Below are positions 17,613 through 25,585 of a stretch of DNA of 64,000 bases, piece after piece. Each line of letters starts with the position of its first letter. Within the stretch, counting starts at the first letter, position 1. Source of the DNA: CALDTK01 sp965215215. Its GTDB lineage: Bacteria; Bacteroidota; Bacteroidia; Chitinophagales; Saprospiraceae. The stretch lies in the NCBI GenBank assembly GCA_965215215.1, contig OZ244043.1, positions 1,240,001 through 1,304,000 of the forward strand. The letters run 5' to 3'. The notes beneath the pieces were generated by a model. That model did no database searches. It saw only the letters and a program-made list of their open reading frames with translations, and was not told the DNA's origin. Both the position numbers and the translations under genes were made by a program.

Positions 17613-19754
17613 ATGCGTTTTTTAGTCGCCTCGCTCACCGCTTTTACCGCAAGCCTCCTGTTCATGTCCACCGCCCAGGCACAAGCCCCGCTTTCGCTAA
17701 AACCCTACCCGGATACCCGACGCGATCCCTCCGTGGTCGACGACTACCACGGCACCCTCGTCGCCGACCCCTACCGCTGGCTCGAGGACGACCGCTCCGC
17801 CGAGACGGCGGCCTGGGTCAAAGCCGAGAACGAGGTCACGGACGACTACCTCGCGCAGATCCCCTTCCGCGACAAGGTGCGTGATCGCTACGAAGCGCTT
17901 TACAACTACCCCAAGCTCTCGAGCCCCTTCAAGGCCGGCGACTACTATTTCTTCTACAAGAACGACGGGCTCCAAAACCAGTCCGTCATCTACCGCCAGC
18001 TCGGACTCGACGGCGAGCCGGAAGTATTCATCGACCCGAACGCAATTAATGAGGAAGGCACCACGAGCATAGGCTTGGCCGGTTTTAGCGAAAGCAAGAA
18101 ACTCGTCGCCTACACGCGCTCGGATGCCGGCAGCGACTGGCAAACGATCCGCGTGAAGGACGTGGCCACCGGGGAGGAGATGGCCGATTCGCTGAAGTGG
18201 GTGAAATTCTCCGGCGCGAACTGGGTCGGGGAGGAGGGCTTCTTCTACAGTCGCTACCCCGAACCCGCGGAGGGCACCGAGCTGAGCGGCAACAACCAGC
18301 TGCACAGCGTTTATTTCCACACCCTCGGCGCGCCGCAGAACGAGGACCGACTCATCTGGCAGGACGAGCAGAACCCCGGCTACTACCACTTCGGCGGCGT
18401 GACCGAGGACGAGCGCTACTTCGTGATGTACGCCGCGCCGGGCACGGACGGCTTCGCGACCTACCTCATGGACTTGAGCCTGCCGGTAGGCGAGCGGAAA
18501 CCCGAGCTCCTCTTCGCCGGCTACGTCAACAAGAGCTCCGTGGTCGACCACCGCAACGGTAAGCTGCTCGTGATCACCGATATAGACGCGCCCAACTACC
18601 GGCTCGTGGAGGTAGACCCGGGCGCCCCGGCGAAGGAGAACTGGCGGGAGGTCATTCCCGAAGGCGAAAACCTGCTCGAAGGCGTGAGCACGGCCGGCGG
18701 CGGACTCATCGCCACCTACCTCGAGAAGGCAGCTAACCAGGTGTACCGCTACGCCTACGACGGTTCCGGGAAAGAGCAGATCGGTCTGCCGGGACTCGGC
18801 TCCGTGGGCGGTTTCGGCGGCGAGCGCGAGGATACCGTGAGCTTCTACACCTTCACGAGCTTCGTGTACCCGCCCACCATCTTCCGCTACAACCTGCAGA
18901 CCGGGGAGAGCAAGATCTTTTACGAGACGAAGCTCAACTTCGACCCGGCGGACTACGAGGAGAAGCAAGTTACCTACGAGAGCAAGGACGGTACGCCGGT
19001 CACCATGTTCGTGGTGCACCAGAAAGGGCTCGAGCTCGACGGGCAGCGCCCAACCTACCTCTACGGCTACGGCGGCTTCAACATCAGTCTTACCCCCGGC
19101 TTCTCTACCTCCCGCCTGCTCTTGCTGGAGCAGGGCGGCGTGTTCGCGATGCCCAACCTGCGTGGCGGCGGTGAGTACGGCGAGGCCTGGCACCAGGACG
19201 GTATGCTGGAGCGCAAGCAGAACGTATTCGACGACTTCATCGGCGCGGCGGAGTACCTGATCGCCGAGGGCTACACCAGCTCCGACCGGCTCGCCATCGC
19301 CGGCGGCTCGAACGGCGGTCTACTCGTGGGTGCGGCGATGACGCAGCGGCCCGATCTCTTCGCCGTGGCCTTCCCGGCGGTGGGGGTAATGGATATGCTC
19401 CGTTACCACCAGTTTACGGTGGGCAAGGGATGGATTCCGGAGTACGGCTCGGCGGATAGTGCGGAGATGTTTCCGGTACTGTTCGCGTACTCGCCGTTGC
19501 ACAACCTGAAGGAGGGGACGGCCTATCCCGCTACGCTCGTGACGACTGCCGATCACGATGATCGAGTGGTACCGGCGCACAGCTTCAAGTTTGCGGCGAC
19601 GCTACAAGAAGCTAACGCGGGCGATAACCCCGTACTCATCCGGATCGAAACCGACGCCGGGCACGGGGCGGGCAAGCCTACTTCGAAGGTGATCGATGAG
19701 CAGGCGGATATTTGGTCGTTCTTTTTCCTGAATACAGCGGGTACGTATCGTTAG
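17613..19754 (+). CDS. Prolyl oligopeptidase family S9 peptidase
   Basis: A 713-residue exported serine peptidase with a signal peptide ending near STAQAQA. The N-terminal part is a seven-bladed propeller (about 75-430) and the C-terminal part an alpha/beta hydrolase. The triad is visible: Ser566 in GGSNGG, Asp in TADHDDRVVP (649/650) and His684 in DAGHGAG. It cleaves after proline in short peptides; the leader places it in the periplasm. Its last 201 bases are duplicated in diverged form at 20945-21145, with about 1.2 kb of foreign DNA between. Two dispersed 14-bp motif copies lie within the first 500 bases. Confidence 0.95.
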   Translation: MRFLVASLTAFTASLLFMSTAQAQAPLSLKPYPDTRRDPSVVDDYHGTLVADPYRWLEDDRSAETAAWVKAENEVTDDYLAQIPFRDKVRDRYEALYNYPKLSSPFKAGDYYFFYKNDGLQNQSVIYRQLGLDGEPEVFIDPNAINEEGTTSIGLAGFSESKKLVAYTRSDAGSDWQTIRVKDVATGEEMADSLKWVKFSGANWVGEEGFFYSRYPEPAEGTELSGNNQLHSVYFHTLGAPQNEDRLIWQDEQNPGYYHFGGVTEDERYFVMYAAPGTDGFATYLMDLSLPVGERKPELLFAGYVNKSSVVDHRNGKLLVITDIDAPNYRLVEVDPGAPAKENWREVIPEGENLLEGVSTAGGGLIATYLEKAANQVYRYAYDGSGKEQIGLPGLGSVGGFGGEREDTVSFYTFTSFVYPPTIFRYNLQTGESKIFYETKLNFDPADYEEKQVTYESKDGTPVTMFVVHQKGLELDGQRPTYLYGYGGFNISLTPGFSTSRLLLLEQGGVFAMPNLRGGGEYGEAWHQDGMLERKQNVFDDFIGAAEYLIAEGYTSSDRLAIAGGSNGGLLVGAAMTQRPDLFAVAFPAVGVMDMLRYHQFTVGKGWIPEYGSADSAEMFPVLFAYSPLHNLKEGTAYPATLVTTADHDDRVVPAHSFKFAATLQEANAGDNPVLIRIETDAGHGAGKPTSKVIDEQADIWSFFFLNTAGTYR
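17690..17703 (-). repeat. Dispersed 14-bp motif
   Basis: GCTTTCGCTAAAAC just after the signal peptide of the prolyl oligopeptidase, read LSLKP. Confidence 0.8.
18082..18095 (+). repeat. Dispersed 14-bp motif
   Basis: GTTTTAGCGAAAGC in the prolyl oligopeptidase, read GFSESK; inverted relative to 17690-17703. Confidence 0.8.
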
Positions 19755-19775
19755 TAGCTTCCACCGCTGCCGAAG

Positions 19776-20246
19776 ATGACTGATCCGATCGAGGTAGTCA
19801 CGAACGATCCTAAGACCCTTTCCGACACGTACCTGGCGGGGGTCAGGCAGCGATTGGCCAATGGCACCGGTACGCTGACCGACCGGCGCTACGCTGATGA
19901 GGCTCAAAGACGTTTGGTAGAGAAACGCGAGAAGCGTCGCTTAATTTTTGAAAGATACAGTCGGTCTTGGCCACGAGGCAGTCTCACCGACGCTTTGAAA
20001 CGGTTCGCTCCAGATGCAGTAGGCGAGATCTCAGGTGACGGAGTAAAAACCGTGTATCTTGATCCAAGGACCGGGATAGAGGTTAAGTACGACAACGAAA
20101 ATTACTATTTTCGAATAAGGGATACCAAGGGTCGCGGATACCTTGACTTGGATGGAAACCCAATCAGTATGGGGACTCGGAAGCGTGAAGTCGCCAGAGA
20201 TTACGTTAGGCAACAAACTCACATCATTGACACAGACAAGCCTTAA
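19776..20246 (+). CDS. Orphan toxin-tail-like protein
   Basis: A 156-residue reading frame starting 21 bases after the prolyl oligopeptidase stop, lower in GC than that gene. The N-terminal half is charged and helical (TLTDRRYADEAQRRLVEKREKRR). The C-terminal half reads TVYLDPRTGIEVKYDNENYY then FRIRDTKGRGYLDLDGNPIS, a beta-rich pattern like C-terminal tails of polymorphic toxins in Bacteroidota. It has no signal peptide or scaffold. With a small acidic gene just downstream it looks like a displaced toxin/immunity module. Function not assigned. Confidence 0.45.
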   Translation: MTDPIEVVTNDPKTLSDTYLAGVRQRLANGTGTLTDRRYADEAQRRLVEKREKRRLIFERYSRSWPRGSLTDALKRFAPDAVGEISGDGVKTVYLDPRTGIEVKYDNENYYFRIRDTKGRGYLDLDGNPISMGTRKREVARDYVRQQTHIIDTDKP

Positions 20247-20316
20247 GACAGTAACCGCTACGGAGATTTTCCCGATCGCATCCCTCCCACCCGGCAGCAA
20301 CTCAGGTGATACCCCT

Positions 20317-20625
20317 ATGCTCGCTAGAGACTGGTGTCTCGCCAATCCCTACAGCGAGCGAGTCCTAAACTTGAGTCCTGGTTCTTTTCAAAAGCTATCT
20401 GACAACGGAATCTTTGACCTGATCAGCGAGATAACCGATTGGTTCCTCGGAGATGGAGAAGAGGACATAGTGTACGACAGGGAACATATTAAAATGATCT
20501 ACGAATCTCTGCACCAACGCGCTGAATCTATGAGCGATCCAGATGCTAAATACTTGGTTCGTTCCGTAGCCAACCTCGCTGAGCTTAGCTATGACGAAGG
20601 CACACCTCTTGCATTCATCTTTTAG
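20317..20625 (+). CDS. Predicted immunity partner of the 19776 gene
   Basis: The chosen ATG at 20317 gives 102 residues (MLARDWCLANPYSERVLNLS...); the frame is open further upstream to 20143, but that part overlaps the toxin-like gene and reads as shadow. It is acidic, mostly helical, cysteine-poor and without leader, so cytoplasmic, as expected for immunity to an intracellular-acting toxin. No family is recognised. It lies 70 bases after the toxin-like stop. Confidence 0.4.
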   Translation: MLARDWCLANPYSERVLNLSPGSFQKLSDNGIFDLISEITDWFLGDGEEDIVYDREHIKMIYESLHQRAESMSDPDAKYLVRSVANLAELSYDEGTPLAFIF

Positions 20626-20796
20626 ATTTTGACATACAATCCTTTCACTCTGATAAACGGTCGAGGGCTACAGGATCCAAATGTTTGCGCAAGGGAGACT
20701 TGGCCTGCCGCCCTCAGGCCAAGTCAAATCGGAAATAGTGGAAAGCGTTGGGCTCACCTTCGTTACACTGTAGCCTTCCCTTCTTTCAGACAGTCC
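20626..20796. repeat. Spacer with 10-bp inverted repeat near IS relic
   Basis: No gene. CTTCCCTTCT at 20774-20783 is matched by AGAAGGGAAG at 20803-20812, a stem with a 19-base loop next to the end of a transposase fragment. It may be an element end or a terminator; no T run follows. Confidence 0.35.
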
Positions 20797-20944
20797 TTAG
20801 TTAGAAGGGAAGGTCGTGTCTGGCGTCCGGGACGGGGGCTCGCCCTCGGGCTCACCCCCGTCCCGGACGCGCAGGTTCACAAAGGCCCCTGGGGTCTGAT
20901 ACCCGAGGGCGGTGTGGGGGTGGGACTCGTTGTAGCGCCCGCGC
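20797..20944 (-). pseudogene. IS3-family transposase, C-terminal fragment
   Basis: The reverse strand from about 20944 reads WRGRYNESHPHTALGYQTPG AF, the highly conserved end of IS3-type OrfB integrases (motif YNxxRPHxALGYxTP), and then a proline/glutamate-rich tail to a stop at 20797. Only about 50 codons remain; the rest, and one element end, are gone. The break coincides exactly with the start of the duplicated prolyl oligopeptidase 3' end. Confidence 0.7.
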
Positions 20945-21145
20945 CATGATGACCGGGTGGTGCCGGCGCACAGCTTCAAATTTGCGGCAACGCTGCAGGA
21001 GTGTAATTCGGGCGATGATCCCGTGCTCATCCGGATCGAAACCGACGCCGGGCACGGGGCCGGCAAGCCGACTTCGAAGGTGATCGATGAGCAGGCGGAT
21101 ATTTGGTCGTTTTTCTTTTACCAGACGGCGGGGAAGTATCGATAG
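20945..21145 (+). pseudogene. Duplicate 3' end of the prolyl oligopeptidase gene
   Basis: These 201 bases align without gaps to 19554-19754 from HDDRVVPAHSFK through the catalytic-His motif DAGHGAGKPTSKVID to the stop. Nucleotide identity is roughly 85 percent, with most differences synonymous, so the copy comes from a diverged homologue and is not a fresh tandem duplication. It cannot be expressed as an enzyme. It and the real gene end bracket the inserted toxin-like module. Confidence 0.85.
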
Positions 21146-21193
21146 ATTTACCCACCGGAATACCCTCGCTAATCAGCGGTTGTTGCGTAACTT

Positions 21194-22033
21194 CTACTGC
21201 GGCCTTAAGACAGTAATCTCGGCACTGTTTTGAAAACTGATGTAACCGCTTGCGCCTTTGATGTTTGATGGATTGACTATTGGGTCAGTGTATATCAATT
21301 CACCCTCACTTCCCCAATTGAACTCATTCGCCTTCACAATACTGATGTAATTTGCAAAGTCATCAGCGACATAACTAACGAAGCTACTTAGCGTATCCGA
21401 GTTGATTAAACCTACGCGCCAACCGATTTCGAATCTAACTTCCGAAAATTGATTTGTACAGTTAGCGCTAATGAATTCGCCATCATGGTTTGTATTGCAA
21501 GAAGATACAGCAGCTTCCCCAACTGGAAATCCGTCAAATTGAATGGCGTACCCAGGAAGTGGTTCGCTGACGCTTGCGTCGAGCAGCACAGAGGATTTGT
21601 TTCTAGCATTAAAGCCAAGACGAGGTTCGCCAACAGTGACGATCGGGGGCGGGGGAATTAGTGCTGGTGCGGTAGTCACAATTCTCCCGTCAATACTCAT
21701 CGCCAATGCATAGTATCCCCCCGAGGCAATCTGATTAGGCGGCAGTACGTATCTATCGATAGAATCTTGGATCATGAACAAAGTATCGCCAGTTTCTCCA
21801 ACGACAGCTGCCCAGTCAACGCTCGCTACACTAGGCTCCGTAGGACCATCGAGGGATTCCGTGAGCGGAGTAATATCGAAGGCCACGACCCAAGATTCTT
21901 TCGTTGGATCTATAACGCCCTCAACGAGATACCGGGCTCCTTTTGAGTTAGATTTTTCTACCGGCTCCTCTGGCACACAACCGTAAGTACAACACCACAG
22001 CAAAAGAAGAATAGCTCGAGAAGCAGTTACCAT
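21194..22033 (-). CDS. DUF4249-type lipoprotein, TonB receptor partner
   Basis: A 279-residue protein with a lipoprotein leader (ILLLLWCCTYGC, lipid-attachment Cys about 19). The body is beta-rich with the Bacteroidota DUF4249 pattern: VEGVIDP near the start, a WAAVVGETGDTL strand pair and YVLPPNQIASGGYYALAMSI. The start overlaps the preceding TonB receptor stop by 7 bases, so translation is coupled. DUF4249 genes regularly follow TonB receptors of this size, presumably as surface-exposed partners in uptake. The ligand is unknown. Confidence 0.7.
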   Translation of the reverse strand: MVTASRAILLLLWCCTYGCVPEEPVEKSNSKGARYLVEGVIDPTKESWVVAFDITPLTESLDGPTEPSVASVDWAAVVGETGDTLFMIQDSIDRYVLPPNQIASGGYYALAMSIDGRIVTTAPALIPPPPIVTVGEPRLGFNARNKSSVLLDASVSEPLPGYAIQFDGFPVGEAAVSSCNTNHDGEFISANCTNQFSEVRFEIGWRVGLINSDTLSSFVSYVADDFANYISIVKANEFNWGSEGELIYTDPIVNPSNIKGASGYISFQNSAEITVLRPQ

Positions 22034-24342
22034 GTGTACGTAAATTGAACTCCAGGAATCAATCGAAATAAGGAACGAGTTGTAATTTTGACTTCTTGCG
22101 TTAGTTGGCTCGTTCGATCTACAAACGAAGTAGTCTCTACAAAGCTAGCGGAAGGGTTAGCTCGAAACAGTGCGTTGTAGAGCGAAAACCTCCATTCTAA
22201 CGTTCTACCGCTCGGTCTGGTGTTAGTGTATGTAGCTCCAAGATCCAACCTTTGCATTGACTTACTTCTAAATCCATTTACGTTTGAGTAAATTAAAATA
22301 GGATTGCGAAATTCACTAAGCCGAAATTTTCCAAGCTCACTAAAAGACGATCCGACTGGCGCCGAGAAATTATATCCAGATTCTAGGGTCACCCCCGCCG
22401 TGTAGCTCCACTTTGACGCTTCACGTTCGTAGGTAGCGAGCACGTTCAGACGGTGGGGTCTATCCCACTGAAAGGGGTACCAGTCTCCGTTATTGATCCC
22501 CGCAAATTTGCGGAAGCTCCTAGCGTACCCGTACGATGCACGCACCGCGAAATCGTCTGCCTTCCAATTGACGAGTACCTCCACGCCGGAGGTCTGCCCC
22601 TCCCCGGTCGTAAAGTCGGCACTCTCGTTCGCCAAGCTCGTGGTAAACGTAGGGATATCGGTGTTGAGGCGCTCTACGAGTGAATTCAAACGTTTGTAGT
22701 AGGTCGAAAGCCGCAGCTCTAGATTGAGTGCCGGTAGGCGAAGGTTGAGGTCCGCACTGAGCTGATCGGCGTACGACACGTCGTAGGTCTCGGAGGGCAA
22801 CGCGTACGTTTCGAAGGTCCCGCTGTTCGTCGAGGCGCCGAAGGCGTGAATGTACTGGTAGTTTCTGCCCGCGTTGGCCGTAACCCGGAGGTTTCGCAAC
22901 TGATACCCAACGCTGGCCCGGGGCTCGAATTCTGCGTTCGTTCTGCCCGTACTGTAGCGAAATACCGGGTAGCGAACACCAACCGAGGCGACGATTCCAG
23001 ATTGGGGCTCGTACGCCGCCTGCACGTAGCTGCCAATCGTCAGGAGCTTTGCTCCATCCGAAAACCGAAACGGATCCTCCCCACGGCCACGTACAGTGGT
23101 CGTAAGCTGCGTTCGTTCTAAAGAAGAACCAACGTCAATTCGAAACGCATCACCCGTCCATCCAAACGCAGCCCCTATGCTGCTACTCCGAGTTAGACTA
23201 GTTGCCTTATCGTCCTGCGTTGTACCTGAAGACCGGTCCACGGTCTCTTGCTGAACAAAGCTATTATAGGCCGTGGTATAGGTGTTTAGCGTAAGCGAGA
23301 TGTCTCGGTGGGCGTAGCTCGCGTTTATTGCCCCCAGCGTATTTCCGTACCCGGTACGGAATTTTATCGAAGTCTCCGCATTGTTGCTTCCGACCGTAGA
23401 CTCACTACTGATGTTGCTTACGTTACGATACACCTTACCGTGAATCGTCCACCGTGCTGCGGTGTAGGAGAGTTTCGCCAGCCCATCGCCCTGTAGAAAG
23501 CTGTTGCCCGCAAAGAGCGTGGGAAACAGAAGGTACGAACCCCGACCCGCTCCAAAGTAGCTTAGTCTTTTGGTGAGCGGCCCCTCCACGGTAGCTCCCA
23601 CGTTCGGGAACCCAACGCTGATCTTCTGCCTTTGGTTTTTTGCATTTCCGTTACGGGTTTTGATGTCGATAACGCCCCCCGAACGCCCACCAAACCTCGC
23701 CGGCACCAAACCCGTGTACGCACTGACGCTCCTGACGGCTTCGTAGTTGATGGCGCCCTGGTAGCCGAAGAACGTACTTGGACTGAATACGGGGGCACCG
23801 TCGAGGAGTATGTAGGAAGTATTGGCGTCGCTGCCCCGAATCACGGGGGCTACGGAACCCTCCGACCCTCCGGCCACGGAAGGTAAGGTTTGTAAAGACC
23901 GCAGCACGTCGACTTCCCCCGCAATGGCAGGTACCGCAGCCAGTTGACTACTTTCAAGGGTGTAACTGCCCGGCTCAGCGGTTTTGCGCGCGACGACGAG
24001 TGCTTCCACAAGCGCGACACTATTTAGTAGTATGGTAGTATCCTGCTTCCAGGATGCTACGGGAATACTTACCGCTTCGTAAAGGGAAGACTCAATGCGT
24101 ATAGAATCACCTTCGCTGGCAATTAGGTTAAATTTTCCGTCTACGTCGGAATACGTATTATCGCTCTCACTGTAGACCAAAATATACTCAACCGGCTGCC
24201 GCTCGCCGTTGACTACGCGTCCTCGGTACTGAGCGCTAACGGTTTTAACAACTACACACTGCACTAACAGCAGTACAACCACAGCTCTACTCAACACTAC
24301 GTCTATTGTATGCGCAGAGAGTCGATGCCGAAAGTTCAGCAT
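22027..24342 (-). CDS. TonB-dependent receptor with CarboxypepD_reg domain
   Basis: A 771-residue outer-membrane receptor. After a leader (about 1-37, ending VSAQYRG) comes a carboxypeptidase-like regulatory beta-sandwich (GRVVNGERQPVEYILVYSES). A plug domain follows (LAAVPAIAGEVDVLRSLQTL, PVIRGSDANTSYILLDGAPV), then a long 22-strand-type barrel ending in FTYTW with a terminal Trp. It should import a ligand using TonB energy. The neighbours (lipoprotein upstream, DUF4249 lipoprotein downstream) form one minus-strand operon. Its start codon lies inside a perfect 13-bp hairpin. The first half of the gene is GC-rich and the last part AT-richer. Confidence 0.9.
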   Translation of the reverse strand: MLNFRHRLSAHTIDVVLSRAVVVLLLVQCVVVKTVSAQYRGRVVNGERQPVEYILVYSESDNTYSDVDGKFNLIASEGDSIRIESSLYEAVSIPVASWKQDTTILLNSVALVEALVVARKTAEPGSYTLESSQLAAVPAIAGEVDVLRSLQTLPSVAGGSEGSVAPVIRGSDANTSYILLDGAPVFSPSTFFGYQGAINYEAVRSVSAYTGLVPARFGGRSGGVIDIKTRNGNAKNQRQKISVGFPNVGATVEGPLTKRLSYFGAGRGSYLLFPTLFAGNSFLQGDGLAKLSYTAARWTIHGKVYRNVSNISSESTVGSNNAETSIKFRTGYGNTLGAINASYAHRDISLTLNTYTTAYNSFVQQETVDRSSGTTQDDKATSLTRSSSIGAAFGWTGDAFRIDVGSSLERTQLTTTVRGRGEDPFRFSDGAKLLTIGSYVQAAYEPQSGIVASVGVRYPVFRYSTGRTNAEFEPRASVGYQLRNLRVTANAGRNYQYIHAFGASTNSGTFETYALPSETYDVSYADQLSADLNLRLPALNLELRLSTYYKRLNSLVERLNTDIPTFTTSLANESADFTTGEGQTSGVEVLVNWKADDFAVRASYGYARSFRKFAGINNGDWYPFQWDRPHRLNVLATYEREASKWSYTAGVTLESGYNFSAPVGSSFSELGKFRLSEFRNPILIYSNVNGFRSKSMQRLDLGATYTNTRPSGRTLEWRFSLYNALFRANPSASFVETTSFVDRTSQLTQEVKITTRSLFRLIPGVQFTYTW

Positions 24343-24351
24343 CGACTCTCT
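24316..24351 (-). promoter_or_regulatory. Perfect hairpin enclosing TonB receptor start codon
   Basis: In transcript sense AGAGAGTCGATGC pairs with GCATCGACTCTCT across a 10-base loop. The ATG at 24342-24340 is inside the 5' arm. The stem lies 29 bases after the upstream lipoprotein stop. It could restrict initiation on the receptor or tune operon stoichiometry; no T run follows, so it is not an obvious terminator. Confidence 0.55.
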
Positions 24352-24379
24352 TTGACGGGACCTTACGGTTTAACAGTTA

Positions 24380-25382
24380 TCAGCGAGTAACACTCACAGA
24401 TCGGCCTTGCCACCACATCGTGGCAGTTACCTCAGTAGGTCCGCACCTAAAGTCAAATCCTCCAAGGATAGGACGAACTCGATCATCCGGTACTTCTACA
24501 CTTGAGTAGAGCGCATCGTCTCGTTGACGTCTTTTGTCGACAGCTCCGTCAAAGAAAAATGTCAATTGATTAATATAGTACTGGCCGAACATCCTTCCGG
24601 ATTGCGATTGATCTTCCGTCGTACTAGCCCACTTACAGTTTCGCCCAAAAGTGCGATTTCTTTCTCGTCTCGTTTCAGAAACTACCTCTAGTCTTTCTCT
24701 AAATACGGTTTTCTTTAAGTATTTCATGCGAATCCGGCGGTCATCGCAACCATTAGTTAAAATTGACGGGCTAGTATGCCAGCCGCCGCATTGACTACGG
24801 CTAGCCAGCCCCGACTCACCCTCTCCCATAATTGGATAGACAATATTAGTCTCCGTGCCACTTATAGGGTTAAGGTCTGCATCAACCACTATCGCATCCA
24901 TATCATCGTATCCAACTTGGAACAGCGTATCGCCGACGAGCACTTCGCGTTCCGCATTCACGAGCATACCAACGCCAATGGCGGGCACGATACGCTCAAA
25001 CCATCCCTCGGCCTCTTCAGGCAGTTCTAGTACAATATCGTGATCGAATTCAGCCGGTAGCAGCTCTTCCTGCTCCAACTCCTTATTGTAGTTTTCGTAC
25101 ACATTGTGGTACGAAACGAAGTTGTGGTCGGTGAGCGTTTCGTTTACGTATTCATAACCTAAGTCTAACACCTTATCGAGTTCGACTCTGTCTGTAAACT
25201 GGAGCTTACCTCTAACGATCGGAATATTTAGGTCGTTACTGAATTCGACTGTAGAAACCAAATCGCTTTCAGGAGCTTCGAGTTCTTTCTGCTCGCAACT
25301 CGCTAAGCTGGCGAGCATACTACCACCACAGATGAGTGCTACCCAAAGCTGTCGTGTATTGGGGGGGGGGGAGATGTGTCAT
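24380..25382 (-). CDS. Lipoprotein with G11/C11 tract over its start
   Basis: The clear frame runs from ATG 25318 (MLASLASCEQKELEAPESDL) to 24380, 312 residues. The lipobox LASC is too close to that ATG to have a normal leader. Upstream, the same frame encodes NTRQLWVALICGGSMLASLASC, a proper lipoprotein signal, but it meets a stop before any ATG. An ATG at 25382-25380 followed by CACATCT and the C tract would be in frame with 12 or 9 Cs; here there are 11. The body is unrecognised, with a cysteine-containing C-terminal half. First gene of the TonB receptor operon, so it is probably a surface accessory protein. Confidence 0.55.
25361..25371 (-). repeat. G11 (C11 in transcript) tract, candidate phase switch
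   Basis: Eleven identical bases lie between a potential ATG (25382) and the lipoprotein signal sequence. Length 9 or 12 joins them in frame (MTHLPPP...NTRQLWVALI); 10 or 11 does not. Bases up to 25585 on the far side are AT-rich with no gene and should hold the operon promoter. Confidence 0.6.
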
Positions 25383-25585
25383 GAACGCAACATAGCTAAA
25401 AATAGAGTCCAGTTCCAAAAAATAGCACTACGCATTACAAATATTTTTTATTTGCATTTAGCCGAGGCTAATTCATGTATAAACAATTATCTTCTATTCC
25501 CTATTACAGAATTCGTGTCTTATCCAAACGTCGATTTCACTTTCCCTTTAGTTAGTTAAATAGCGTTATTCCAAACGAAACCCCA

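Noticed and set aside
17697..19193. 498-codon antisense frame over the prolyl oligopeptidase
   Set aside because: Shadow of a fully supported S9 peptidase; composition is biased and has no motif.
20143..20316. Upstream extension of the immunity-like gene to ATG 20143
   Set aside because: Overlaps the toxin-like gene in another frame and gives unlike composition; ATG 20317 is more plausible.
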